A stretch of DNA of 64,000 nucleotides, taken from NCBI GenBank assembly GCA_963969595.1, contig OZ018408.1, positions 49,167,022 to 49,231,021 on the forward strand. Direction: 5' to 3'. The notes beneath the pieces are model-generated. The model did not search any database, was not told where the DNA came from, and saw only the letters and a list, made by a program, of their open reading frames with translations. The stretch comes from Neckera pumila (taxonomy: Eukaryota; Streptophyta; Bryopsida; Hypnales; Neckeraceae). How positions within the stretch are numbered: position 1 is the first letter of the stretch; each line of letters opens with the position of its first letter. Below, in pieces: positions 24,455-36,564 of this stretch. A program made the position numbers and the translations under genes.

Positions 24455-24566
24455 CTTCATTCATTTGCCTTGTATTGTTGCCACAACCAAAATAAAAGAT
24501 TATATATCTATATTAAAGAACTTGTTCTTGCAACATGTTGATGGGGATTATTCTTATAGAACAATG

Positions 24567-24877
24567 CATTAGAAGAGATTTGAGGCCTCCAAGAGCCCGC
24601 GAGTTATCTTGCGTTCCCGTAGCATTCCCACATTGTGAATGCAAGAAAGCTGCTGGGCTGACGTGGTCGAGAGAGTGCCACGTCATTTTCGAAAAAAATA
24701 AAAATAAAAATAAAATTTGCTTAGAATGATATTTTGGGCAAATTTTTTTATTTTTTATTTTTTTATTTTTTATTTTAAAAACAATTCTGATAGCCCGTAC
24801 TGGCTATTTACAGAATCGGGACAGCATTGGAAACGGGCTTGAAACAGCCCTCTAATGCCCTCAAATCTCTTCTAATG
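24567..24877. mobile_element. TIR-MITE, second copy of the 3745-4037 family
   Basis: The left terminus CATTAGAAGAGATTTGAGG is repeated perfectly inverted at the right terminus. Interior landmarks shared with the 3.7 kb copy are GCGTTCCC, GCTGACGTG, GCCACGTCAT, AATGATATTTTGG, ACAGAATC.GG.CAG and ACGGGCTTGAAACAGCCCTC. The length is 311 bp against 293. No obvious target-site duplication. Confidence 0.8.
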
Positions 24878-27800
24878 TCAATTTGGACATTTTTTTGTCA
24901 ATTTGGATACAGTTAGTCAGTTTGGATGTGTCAATTTGGACTTTGCTTTCTTATAGTGTTAGGAACTGAGTAATGCTTTTGGCCCTAGCTACCACATGCA
25001 ATAATTTGTAATTGAAAAGAAGAAATACTCTACATGTGTACATGAGCTAATGATATAGTTTAATTATCTATTACAAACTTTCAAATCTAACCTCAGGGTT
25101 GCTAGCGTGCAAGCCTGTAAGCACGTGAGCCTGTGAGCGGGAACTTTTTGTTGCATGAAAAATATGTGAGGTCCCTATGACCGTGGATTCTTTACATTTA
25201 AAACTTTAAGAAATATGAAGTCTTTTAAATGAAATTTGACGAACTTGCAAATGAAATTTGAAGCTGCTTTTTGCAACAAGTGAAGGCAGCCCTTTTTTGA
25301 TAGACAAGATGATACACAAAGTACAGATGGAAACTACAAATGTCCAATATGTAGCCATAAAACACACAAATCCAATCCAAATAAAAATCCAAATACAATA
25401 GTCCAATTCATGAGATGTGTCAAGCTCAAAAGTGTAAGTGGCAGTGGACTCGGTAGCAGAACCCTCAGTCGTAGATGATGATGACTTTGATGTTTCCCTA
25501 CCCTCTGATGCACTACCATCTATAAACTGTAAAACATTCAAAGCATATGTATGTTTGCGGCGTTTTGGTTTAGTGCTACCAAACTCAGCAAATGCAGATG
25601 CTGCCTGCTCGGCATATGAGGGAAGAGAAAAAGGCTTCTCTGGACTGAGGAGAAGACTTTGTCTCTTCATAATCCCACCTATTGATGTCAATCTTTGATG
25701 GCTGCAAACAGAAGTGAAACAATGTTAGACTTGCAAAATATAAAAATTGACATAAAAAGAAAGAAATACAGAAATTCGCAAACTTACTTACTGAATGGTG
25801 TCTTCCGAGCAAACTTGCGAGGCACAATGGTCATGTTGTCCGGATCTTCAGATTCATGAACTGGTGCCGGCGCTTGTATTCTCTCCACTTTCGGAGGAGA
25901 CTTCTTCATGGGTTCGAGGATGGCTTTGAAGATGTCCCCATCCTCTTCTAATGCCACAATGTGGCGGCCCATGCCTCGACAAGCAATAATGGAGGCACCT
26001 AAAACGAACAACATCATAAACATTAGCTAAATGGCACATTCAACAAATTACAAATCAAATTCCTAATAATTAGATTTGATTTTCACTTGTAGATGCAGTG
26101 CAATCCAGAACTACATCTCCTTCGTTGGTTGTTGCTTCCAATAGGAGTTGAAGGAAACGGGGGTCTTTTTTGCGAGCCCCACGCCATGGTTTAGATCCGT
26201 CCATTGCCATGTCACTCTCCTTTGTGAAGTTCATAAGGATGTTGTTATGTCCAATGTCGAGACCCGCATTTTTCATTGTTTGTGTGAATTTGTGAGAAAA
26301 ATTGGATTTTCCTTTCTCACCCAAATCCTTCACAAGTAGGGTAATTGTAAACTTCTGCGTCTATACACATCCAAGCAAAATATAAGTAAAAATTGAATTA
26401 CAATATAATAGATAAAGAAATACCACACTCTATTAAGAAATTCAATTACACTTGCCGTAATTGTATGGTCCAATGCCGAAGTCAAGTATAATTGATTATG
26501 GCCCAACCACTCCTTCTTCTTCAACATTGGGAAAATCTCTCAGAATCCTAGAATTGCACTCTTTGAGGCTACGGAGAAAGAATGAATAATAACCAAGCAG
26601 CCATGGTCCTGCAGATGCCTTTCTGCAAAGGCAAATACAGAATGCATAGCGTTGTACGCAATGTCTTTGTTCCAATCCGGAACCTCGTTTGCTGGACTCG
26701 AAGTTTCTGGTACGGGCAAGTTTTCCGGGCAATCAAAAAAGATGAGGTCCACTCCAGGCCTTCAGTTAGCAGCACCATCGAAGAATCGAGACTTCCCCCC
26801 CGACACCTGCAAATATAGCATATTCCAGTAAATCAATCATGACTTTATAAGATTCTCAAGTAGATCAACAGAGATTGAATTTTGCAATTAAAATTCAAAT
26901 ACATTACCTTCTTCAAGAAATCCATAGTCTCTGGATACCATGTTGGTTTAGGATTACGCATGTCATCCACAAGGTCTTCAATAGAAATATTGACAATCAA
27001 ATCCTCCATCTTATCCCCTTTGTCTTCCCCAAGGACAAGAGCTTGTGTGCCTTGAGTGAGGACGTCTTCAGCCAGCTGTGAAAGGGCCTTCCTCTTTCCT
27101 CCACCTTGAGATCCACCTTGCATTTGCGAGCCTTGGTCCACAGTAGAAGAGTCTGCAACTGGTAATTTTGCATCCACCTTCTTCTTGCCCTTTGCCTTTG
27201 CCTTTTCTTCCTTCTCCCTCTCCTTCTCCTGCTCCTTTTCTTCCAACTTTGCAATGCGCTCTGCTTCTTTCTTCTCCTTTGTGATGAGGGTAGGCTTCTC
27301 TCGAGCTTCTTTCTTCCTGTCATTGTGCTCCTTCCTTGCAATGGCCCTCTTCTTTTGTCTCTCATCCAGTCCAGCAAACTCATCAACCTCCAAGTCAATA
27401 GCACCAAGGCCCTCAAAAGACTTCCGGTACTCAACTTCTAATGGAGGCGTGAAGGTAATGTGGCACTCCAAATACCACCCTCTACCACTTAGATGGGCTG
27501 TTGTGAAAGTCCGGAGTTGGTTTGTAGTATACATAAAGTCTCCTGAATTGCGATCAAGCCAAGAAGACAAGAAAGGAGGAAGATCCCCCTAAGAAATCGC
27601 ACCTTTTGGAAGAAGCTCCAACTTAAAATACCTGGAGACAAATTGAACAACAAATTATTTAAAAGTTCAAAACTCTAATAAAAATGAAAACCAACAATTT
27701 CCTTACAAAATAAAATACAAGAGAACCAGAAATACAAGTACAAGAAGGAGGAATTTAATATCAAACTACAACACTATTGTATTATAAATAAACCATGGAA

Positions 27801-28020
27801 AAAAAGGGATTAAGAAAGAATAGCTACCAATGAAGGTAACAGAAATTTTGGGCCCGGCTACTATGTCCAAGAGCTTAATTGGATGAATTTGATTCTAATT
27901 TGATCCTCATGAATTTGATGCTTATATTGAAGGAAAAATAAAGTTCATGGTTTTGAATTTAGGAAAAAAAAAATTGAAAAAAAAAATAGAATTGAATAAA
28001 ACTGTTTGCAACCACTTCTT

Positions 28021-28116
28021 GTACTAGAAGCTGGGGGTCTACATGATACCTCTAAATCCTTAGTCGTATTCGACTAAGCTCTTGGAGGTATCACCTTCAC
28101 CCCCAACTTCTGGTAC
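28021..28116. repeat. Hairpin element copy A (96 bp)
   Basis: A near-perfect inverted repeat: GTACTAGAAGCTGGGGGT on the left against ACCCCCAACTTCTGGTAC on the right, meeting at the centre TTAGTCGTATTCGACTAAG with essentially no loop. It lies inside the 27632-29106 intron of the methylase-like pseudogene. Copy B has the same length and about 80% identity. Confidence 0.9.
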
Positions 28117-28238
28117 AGAAAATGATTTCACATTAATTTATTACATAACTTCAAAGAAACATTAAATTGAAACTTTCAAGCCCCTTGTAGATTAGAAGGA
28201 AAAAAAAGACAGAGCCAAGAAAAATTGGGACACATTTT

Positions 28239-28334
28239 GTACTAAAAGTTGTGGGTCCAGGTGGTACCTCTAAAACCTTAGTCGGATCTGACTAAGGATT
28301 TAGAGGTATCACCTAGACCCCCAACTTCTGGTGC
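28239..28334. repeat. Hairpin element copy B (96 bp)
   Basis: Same structure and orientation as copy A, which ends 123 bp upstream. The centre is CCTTAGTCGGATCTGACTAAGG and the arms include GTGGTACCTCTAAA / TTTAGAGGTATCACC. It is in the same intron of the methylase-like pseudogene. Confidence 0.9.
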
Positions 28335-31300
28335 CCTTCATTGTTTTTCTCCATTTTTAAATGCACTTACACCTTGGCATTCAAATTTGAATTAGCAATG
28401 ACGAATTTGAAACAAGGGTTCATATAGGGTCGAGTGGCTCCTTTTGACAAAATTACAAGTCCAAATGTCCAATTCAACAAGTTAACCGTTGAAGAGTGAA
28501 AAGCTTGGATGTGGATTCTTTCAAGAAACTAATTTTCAACAAACAAAAACTATTTGGTTGAATGCCCCTGAACCTTGAAGATCATTATACTTTAAAAAAA
28601 ATTATATTTGGAAAAAATATTTTTATAAGGAATGGACGTTGATAAATTTAGTGATTGATAAATCATTAAAAAATCCCAAGCAAACAAATAAGGAAGATAT
28701 ACATTACAAACCATTGTGTTCTAGAAATATTACCTCAAACATTATTAGAAATGTAGTACTTATAATTTGTTTGGTTAAAATAGAGGACTTTAAAAAGTCC
28801 TTTTCAATTTTGGTTACATGAGATTCATCACATCCACTTTTATTCAAAAATCCTTGACGCTCACATACTATATACAAAACTAATTAAAAAATCATAAGAC
28901 TATTGGAAATCAAATTCATTTTCCTAAATCAAGTTGTTTCACAGAAAAATATATATTTAAGCATAGCCTAAATTAGAACACTTTGAAAATGATTTGCTTG
29001 CAATAATCAAGAATATGACAAGAAATTTAGCCACTCAACGTCTCAACCATGCATCTACTTTCAATTGTAAAGCAAAGCTGAAAATTGAAAAATTGGGTAT
29101 ACATACCGAAATAGAACCCTTCGAACTGCATGGCTGGAGCCTTCAAAGACCATGAAATTGTCACCCTTTTTGAAATAGTTCGCTCCCTTCAAATGCGCCA
29201 TGAACCCCTGCTCCCAAATCTTCAGCCTCCATCCCTTTATATAATCTGCTAGCTTCTCAGGTCTTTGTGGAGCCTCCATATTGATAGGGATGTTATCATC
29301 CCTAACAATGCCCTCAAAATACTCCACCGCTGCATCTCCAATCTTCAAGAAAACTCTCAAAATAAGATTTTACATTCAATAATGTGAATGCCTTGAACTC
29401 AAAACAATGAAATGGTAGTGAATGTAATTAAATAACTATGAAAAAAAAATCATCCAGTCACTTACCCCAGCATACTAGACGCATTTGTTCAAAAAAGGAT
29501 CAAGGTGTGTCTCGGAAACTGGCTTTGCTGGGAACTTCCTAGCCTCACGAGTCGGCAGCGAACAATTCCACCACTTCAAGAACTTTGTTTTGTGGAAAGC
29601 AGTGGTGTTGCAAGAACCAACAAGTTGGAGCTTCTCCAGAGTCATCTCGGGAACTCCATTATTACTCCAGTGCTCTCAACCTTTAAAACAGCATTGACTT
29701 TAGTTAATATCAAACTTCCTCTCAAAATTCTAGGGCGTAAGGAAAGTTTAAGATAGGAAAGAGACTCACCTCTTCCAAAAATGCTGGACCGTTCGCTAGA
29801 TTTGCCACCGCAACTAACTTCATCATCTTCATGTATAACTTGTTTGCTTTCTCTTTTGCTCCCAATCTCATGGCATTTGCAATGCCAATTTCGTCTCTAT
29901 CAGCCGCCGGAATTGTCTCGGTGTACTTCCGCCCTGCCACATCTGCCGCAATTGAAATCTCTTGCTGCCATCAACCACAACATATTAATTACAAATGATC
30001 ATTATATTATTACAAATCAAAATTAATTCCAGAACTACAACCTACCAAATCCAAATCTTATCCGAAACATGAATGATGTAAAAACATCAGCATGCATTGA
30101 GTACCACGTTTTCCTAGTACTCGGTGACATACACCTCTTCAACTCTGACGGCCTCAACATCTCTACAAACTTCTGTAGTGGGAATAGGCCGTACTTTTGC
30201 ACCCGATGCAAGGTGTGGACAAGGTTTGTCTTCACATGCGAGCCCTCAGTCGACCTGTATTTCCAATAATATATTTAGAATTGTCATTTCAAACATTTTA
30301 AAGCCACAAATGGGTCCCAACCCATTTAAACGTAGGAAAAATAAATCAATACCTCATTCTAAAGGAAATGAACTTACTTATTAATGTCATGCATGACCTG
30401 CATGACAAGCTCCACTTTCCCTTTTGTTTTGAGAACTATGCAGTCCACTGCCATGTGCCATGCCTAGTCCGTTGGATAGAGTCTGGAAATGTGACTCATC
30501 CACGCTTGCAGACGGTGGTTTCCATCACTGACAAAGAACTTTGCCTTTCTTAAGAAATGTAGAGGTGCATGTGAATTCACATACTCCATGAACTCGGTAT
30601 TTGCCTTTTGCCATGGCGAACCCTAGGTGCTAATCTCCTCGTCTGTGAAGTCAAGGCTTTCACTTGCCTCGTTTGTAGTAGAAACGTAGAAGACCGCTGA
30701 TCCTGGTACGTACTCGTGACAGAACTCTTGCTCAAGCTTTTTCACGTCAGAAGACAATGTCGGTCAAATCATTGGCATTGCGACCAACCTGCACAAAGGG
30801 ATGAAAAAGCGGAAAAGCTTTTCAGGCTTCATTTGCAAAGATGCAAGCGATGCCACGGAGTCAACCTTCTGAAGTCGGCGGAGCTCATCTTCGAGAAGCT
30901 CCTTTTCCTCGGTTTCAATCACATCCTCCTCTCTTGAATCTCCTTCTACTTCTCCAATAATTTTGGGCTGTGTGGTGCCATCTGTCCCTGGAGTCTCCAA
31001 CATCCGATCATCTTGAGTCTCCTTGATTGGAGACTCTTCCAGCTGCAATACCAAATTCAATGGACTTAAACATTTGAGCAATTGAATCTTGAAAATGAAC
31101 ACATACTTCACAATTCAATTGAACAAAGTTAAAGGAAAGTGCTTCACAATGAATGAAATATATTATCATAAAAGATGAAATAAAACGTGTTTGTAAAATA
31201 AAAATTGCCGTCAGCAACGCTCCAACAAACTAGTCCTGTTCTAGAAGCTCTCATATGATATAAGCCTCATGCCCATGTCATCAACATCAACATGCTCATC

Positions 31301-32751
31301 TTCATCTGAGCTACAGTGGAGTAACACCACTCTGGGCCCGTATGCATGAGCGCTATTAGCATTATCATCAGTCTCTTCAAAGCAAGGACTTGTTACGGTT
31401 GTGAAGGACTCCTCCTTGGAGATTAATTCGGGGTCCGAGCTCTCATAGGCAAACCTTGGCTGCCTCTCATTCTGGAACGTAAGTGGTCAGAGAAACGGCT
31501 TGCTATAGGCTCCTTCTCGAACTCATCTGCTACACGATCGGCAGCATCCATGATATTGGTGAAGCTTACCATTTCAACATCATGGTCATCATCTTTGGAG
31601 TTGTCGCTGGAAATCTGAAGGTTTGTAGGTGTTGGAGTTATTGGCTGGGAGGGGCCAGCCAAATCAACACCTACGACCATCTCTTCTTGAACTGTGGAGG
31701 TTGGAGTATCACCCTTTACTCCTTGACGTGTTTTTTTTCTGCATTTTGGGAAAAAGAGAATGTCAATAAATCATATATGTGCATTTGAAAAGCTAAACTA
31801 ATAGAACTTTTAGTTTATGAAGAAGGATAAAGTTTTGGTTGGGGTACCCAGGAAGGTTGTCTCTACTACAATTTCAGTCTACGTTAGTGTGTCAAACAAG
31901 TTCATATATTTAATTATAATAAAGTATGACTTCACCAAATGTGGTTTCATTTGTCTACACTTATAATGTATCAAGAAAAAAAATTTCATCACAATCAAAG
32001 ACTTTAAAGTACTTTTAATGAATTGCTTAGTTGAAAAAGTAAGTTGTGTCTTAGTTACCTAGAATTCTCAAAATCAAGCATTTGGAATATCAAAAAAATT
32101 TATTATAAATTTATTTTTGGATATGACTTACACTTAATTGTGCATTATATATACTTCATTTTATCAATAAAAATTTAATAAATTGTACTCTATGATGTCT
32201 GCAAGTCTCAAAATTCAGCATTTTCTACCAACAGGTTCAATAGATCCAAAAATAATAAAAATTCAAAAAAACATTCATTGAGAATATACATCTTGATCTC
32301 ATTTACATGCACAATTTTTTTTTATCATTTAATAGTCTTCTTTATTAATCAAAATGAAGAAAATAGACAAACTTCGAAGGTCTTAAGCAAAAATCTCCTA
32401 ATTAGTATGTCCAAAAAGTGATACCATTAAAGGAACTTGACCCAGAAATCAAACCATCCTAACATGTGCCTTAATTCAACATATACAGTATGCTATTTCT
32501 CATCCCCCCTCTCTCTAAAAAACCTAAACCATTGATCTTGAAAAATTATTTCTACTCCCCCCTCCAACGGTATAAATCTTCAAGGCAAAAAAATAAATAA
32601 CGGATACTACATCCGGATAGGCTAAGATAAAAATATAAATACGTGTATATACATCAAAATACATCCGGATACAAATATAAAATCTCTAGGGATACAAATA
32701 CGAATACGTTCAAAATCAAATGCGACTGCGCTAAAAAATTTGTATCTATTA

Positions 32752-32849
32752 GTGACCATTTTTAGGGGGTCCAGCTCAGACCACTCGGAGGCTAGTTGGA
32801 TCCGAATAGGCTCTAGGTGGTCTCAACTGGACCCCCTCAAAATGGTCAC
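32752..32849. repeat. Hairpin element copy C (98 bp)
   Basis: The outer arms are GTGACCATTTTTAGGGGGTC and its inverted partner ending AAAATGGTCAC. The centre is CTAGTTGGATCCGAATAG. It lies upstream of the methylase-like pseudogene in otherwise anonymous DNA. Confidence 0.85.
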
Positions 32850-33049
32850 AAACGGGTACATGTTCATTTTTTTAGCTAAATATTAGATGCACAAACTGGT
32901 AGACCAAAATTTTGACCACATCATGAACCCACGAGATCTCCGGATGCATACTTCCAAGTAAGCGGATGCATACTCCAAGCAAAAGCAGGGTTCTCAACCC
33001 CGTAACCAGTAAACCACTTTCAAATTTGACAGTTAGCAAAGACACAAAC

Positions 33050-33115
33050 ATACTCTGATCTCTTATCTCTGATCTTTGCATACACTGATAACTGATCTTT
33101 GATCTCTGATCTTAG
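33050..33115. repeat. Degenerate repeats of ATCTCTGATCTT
   Basis: ATCTCTGATCTTTG-like units recur three to four times with short spacers. Confidence 0.6.
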
Positions 33116-33371
33116 TGAACAAAAATGACTAAGCAAGGATCCAAACATACAATCAACACCAAGCATACAACTAATCCCAAGAACTTCTTGACTGCCGCAG
33201 GTCCAAACTGATCCCAAGAACTTTGTCATTGCTGCAGGTGCATGAATCGCTGAAATTCTCAAATTAGCCAAGCTTAGAGGAGAGAGAGACTACAAGTCTT
33301 TGTCTGAACATACTTTTCAAACATTCGGTTACAGTCGGTACTTAACAAGCATTCGGAAAAAAGCTGAACTT

Positions 33372-33483
33372 CCGTCGGTGAAGCAGTTTGAGGAGGTCGA
33401 GGTGGTGATCTGTTGACCCTAGTCGGGTCCGATGGGCTCAGGCTGGTCACCAGCTTGACCTCCTCAAACTGCTTCACCGGCGG
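33372..33483. repeat. Hairpin element copy D (112 bp)
   Basis: The outer arms GTGAAGCAGTTTGAGGAGGT and ACCTCCTCAAACTGCTTCAC are perfectly complementary. The centre is CCTAGTCGGGTCCGATGGG. It has the longest and best-preserved outer stem of the five copies. Confidence 0.9.
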
Positions 33484-34282
33484 GATACACTTGCTTCAAG
33501 ATTTTTATAATTTGAAAAATGAATCGGAGATCTTGTGTTCCAGCGTTCGAGCACTCCAACGTCGCAGCATCGCAGACAAGAACCACAACTTCACACAAGA
33601 CTCAGCAGTCCAAGTATCCGAGAATTTGTACACGAACGAACCCACCAGAGAGCAGGCGACGGAACAAATGAAACAAACATTCGCACATTCGGTACTTAGC
33701 AGTCTGGCAGGTTCGCAGATCTAGTCTACAATTCGACCATAATGAAACCGTTCTCAAGGCGCGAGCAAGACATAAACCGGTCGAGAACTGCGCATTTGAT
33801 AGCCGGCCCAGCTGAAGTTCCGTTGGGTTTATTAATCTACATTTCCAGAGTACAATAGAAGCTCCGCACCTCAAAAATAATCGTGCCAGATGAGTCCATT
33901 TGCATTCACGGAGTGGGAACGCTTCAGCTGCTGAACACACAAACTCACGTCGCACATTCTGAACACCTAACCAGTAACGGATACTCCAAAAAAATTGACA
34001 GAGGTTGTGAGTTTGGACCTGCTTCGTATTGCGACGAAGATTTTGAACGTCCAGACTTGGCTGCATCTCCCTATCTTCTCGAGATATGCTTGATCTTGTC
34101 ATCCTGCTCGTCATCCTGTCGGCCTGTCACAATGAAGAAAACCTACTCAAGTTAGGGACGGAGGTGCAAGGGAGAAGAAATGTGAGCACTGGCGCCGCGA
34201 GGAGGTGCGAGGAGATGTCGCGCGGTGGAGAAGATAAGGCAGCCGCCACGATTTCTACTACAGCGCGCCAGTTCGTGAATCC

Positions 34283-34520
34283 GGGGGAGGTCAAGTTCAG
34301 TTCGGGAAGCCCATCGACGAGTCGGGCAAATTTTGAAAGAATCAGTAAATTCTAAAAAAAGTGCCCACCGGAGCTGCAGTTTGCTCCGGGTAGCCCAGCG
34401 ATGGGCCGAACAAATTTTAAATAAATTGGAAATGATTCCAAAGTGAGTGCCCATCGAAGCTCTAGTTCACTTTGGGATGCCCAGCAATGCAGGATAAATT
34501 TATAAAAAAATGCAATGTTA
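34283..34520. repeat. ~86-bp tandem repeat, three units
   Basis: Units start near 34283, 34369 and 34455. Each contains AGTTC/TTTG.TC.GGG.AGCCCA.CGA.GGGC, then an AAATTTT.AA block, and ends AGTGCCCA(C/T)C. The third is truncated and more diverged. Confidence 0.8.
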
Positions 34521-35213
34521 ATAATTTGGTTAAGTACTGTGAACCCACTTTGAGAGCACTCAGCACTAAATTTTTAGTATTTCCTTAGTTTAAATTTTGC
34601 AATTGTAAAGAAGAGAATTTGGAAAATTCTTATTCACAAATGGCTTTTAGAGAATGTCCAAACTTGTACTTATGTTATCTATTTCAAAGAAATTCTGTCC
34701 ATCTAATTTGATTTTTGTAGCCACATTCATGGACACCCTATACTTGGATTAATACTCATTGGTGTCGGTTATGAAACATACTTTCTGATATACAAAATTC
34801 AGGATAATAGTCTTCATTTGTAGACAGGAGTTCTAGTGTTTCCACTTCAGGACTTTTAATGTTTCTACTACTTAGTTAAGAGTTTGTTCTACTTCTCCTC
34901 CTTGACAGGCATAGCTGAACAATAACTATAGTGAACCTAGAACTTCACTACTGAACAAATGGAATATTTTAACTGATTTCTAGGAATATTTTAACTGATT
35001 TCTAGGATAAGCGTGTAGGAATAGATTATCTTTCATCATACATGGCATACTACTAGAAAGATCTGAATAACACTATCGGGAAACATTATGAAATCAAAGT
35101 GTTTGAAGGCAAAAAGGCCTACTTATTTCTTAGAAAATGTGTTGTTGAAGTGACTAACACTACCAAGCTCTTGCAAAATGTGCATATATTTATCCTAATG
35201 ATGACAGTATCAC

Positions 35214-35636
35214 TCAAATGAGAGTGAAAAGAACAGATTGAACCAAATTTGTAAGTTTCTTGTAGCCTTCTAATGATTGCAAAGAAGTAGAAATGACTAA
35301 AAGAATACAAGGATTTGCATAAATACGTATAGTTGCAACGACTCTATGTAGTGCATTGTCTCTTTCGATGATAGTATCCTCGGGCGTCTCTCGCATGGCA
35401 TTGACGTCGGGGTGTCTACAATTGTTGTCGTTGCCACTCCCTCCTCCTCCAAAGTGTAGAGTTTTGTGCAAGTCTGTGTCTATAGATTGACCTCCCTTTG
35501 ACATCACTTTCTTTCCTCTATTCATCCTAGATCTCTGAAGTGCCTTTGGAGAAGAAAAATACAATGAACTACGCCTCTTCCTGTCCTTCCTATAGTGCAG
35601 ATTAGAAATTGGAGCAGTGTACTTCTCTAAAAGCAT
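35214..35636 (-). other. 140-codon open frame of unknown nature
   Basis: The frame contains a basic segment (RKDRKRRSS), a GGGGSGNDNN stretch and an acidic/charged tail. I cannot connect it to a family. It could be a fragment of a transposon gene or a chance frame; no splice sites were established. Confidence 0.2.
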
Positions 35637-36564
35637 GAGTTCAAAATCGACTATAAGAAGAAGCTGCTCTCAACTACAGAAGGTGTTTGCACTTGGAGTG
35701 GAAATGGCTCTTGCTTGATGCACCGCCTTCTCTTTATAGAATGGAAACTCAGACCACCTGGCTTTAATGTAACATTGTAAAGGACGGCGATGACAGAATT
35801 TCAAATTAGCATTGAAAGTTGCTTGGGTAGACAGGTTCTTAAGTGTGCTGTCAGTATGAAGCTGATGCGTGCTGTACAGTCGTAAATTTATCTGACACTT
35901 AGCTCTTAAGGACTGCCGCAGTGCAATAAATGTATCTTTTTGAAATTGACATATTACGCTAGTCTGGCAGGTTCATGAATCGATACCATCTCTAGCAACG
36001 CCACCTCTTGGTATGCATTACATCTCTAAAGGACAGTGCTCATGAAGAAGTGGATGGCGGCTAAGGTAGGCGGCACTAAAATCGATCATTTAAGGGCTGA
36101 TCTACCTTTTTCATGTGGTTCTTTGAATGGGAATATTTTAAGCTCATTTTCCAAAGAAAGAACTACCGCGGAGGAATCTAACACAAGTCGTTTCATGTTT
36201 TTTGAAGCATTTTTGAATTAGTTATGAATTTTCAAATGAGATGTGTCATAGGTCCCAATTTATGACCCAAAACCATTCACTTGCAATTCTAGGGAAAGAT
36301 CACAAAAGCAAAGAGAATTATTGGCTCTTGCAATTAACAATGCTTCTTTCCTTCCTTCCTTCAATAACTATAGCCTTCACTTCTAGAACCACCTCATGTC
36401 CATTTCACAACTGTTTATAGGGGCGGTTCTTAATGTCTATGCGATTTCAGAGCCGCCTACCTTATCCAACTAATTTTGTCACCCCCTTTGAATGCTCAGC
36501 GGCCAACGTCAGTTATGGTGATGTCATACATTAATGACGGTGGCTATGCTATATATTCTTCAAA

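Larger units (their letters stand above)
25206..31739 (-). pseudogene. Broken multi-exon gene: ParB-like domain plus DNA N4/N6-methylase-like domain
   Basis: Exons on the complement, by splice sites and frame: about 31250-31739 (acidic, Ser/Asp-rich), 30790-31040 (acidic, LEDELRRLQKVDS), 30378-30780, 30046-30254, 29770-29960, about 29468-29680, 29107-29353, 26908-27631, 26456-26806, 26087-26354, 25788-25998, 25206-25701. The 30.4 kb exon carries KFFVSDGNHRLQAW, the ParB/sulfiredoxin-fold DGxHR signature. The 27 kb exon ends in a long Lys/Glu coiled coil. The last part has DLIFFDCPENL in place of the usual DPPY motif. It then has GDVVLDCTAST, ASIIACRGMGRHIVALEED and a WRGARKKDP block, which recall the SAM motif of N6_N4 methylases (normally DPFxGSG), so activity is doubtful. 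One intron is GC-AG (donor at 26455). Internal stops lie at 30623 (TAG), 30464 (TAG), 29475 (TAG), 27589 (TAG), 26762 (TGA) and 26540 (TGA), plus at least one frameshift near 30745. The C-terminus runs into about 35 hydrophobic residues. Probably transposon-derived. Confidence 0.6.
31740..34282. other. Intergenic DNA with hairpins C and D; no supported gene
   Basis: The stretch is AT-rich to 32.7 kb and then mixed. A 170-codon minus-strand frame (33602-34114) has no recognisable domain. Short ATCCGGATA-type units recur at 32590-32700. Confidence 0.4.

Noticed and set aside
27185..27592. 135-codon plus-strand frame with a Ser/Phe-rich sequence
   Set aside because: It is the antisense shadow of the Lys/Glu-rich coiled coil in the minus-strand methylase-like gene.
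33602..34114. 170-codon minus-strand frame
   Set aside because: No domain, no splice context, irregular Cys/Arg-rich composition. I could not defend it as a gene.
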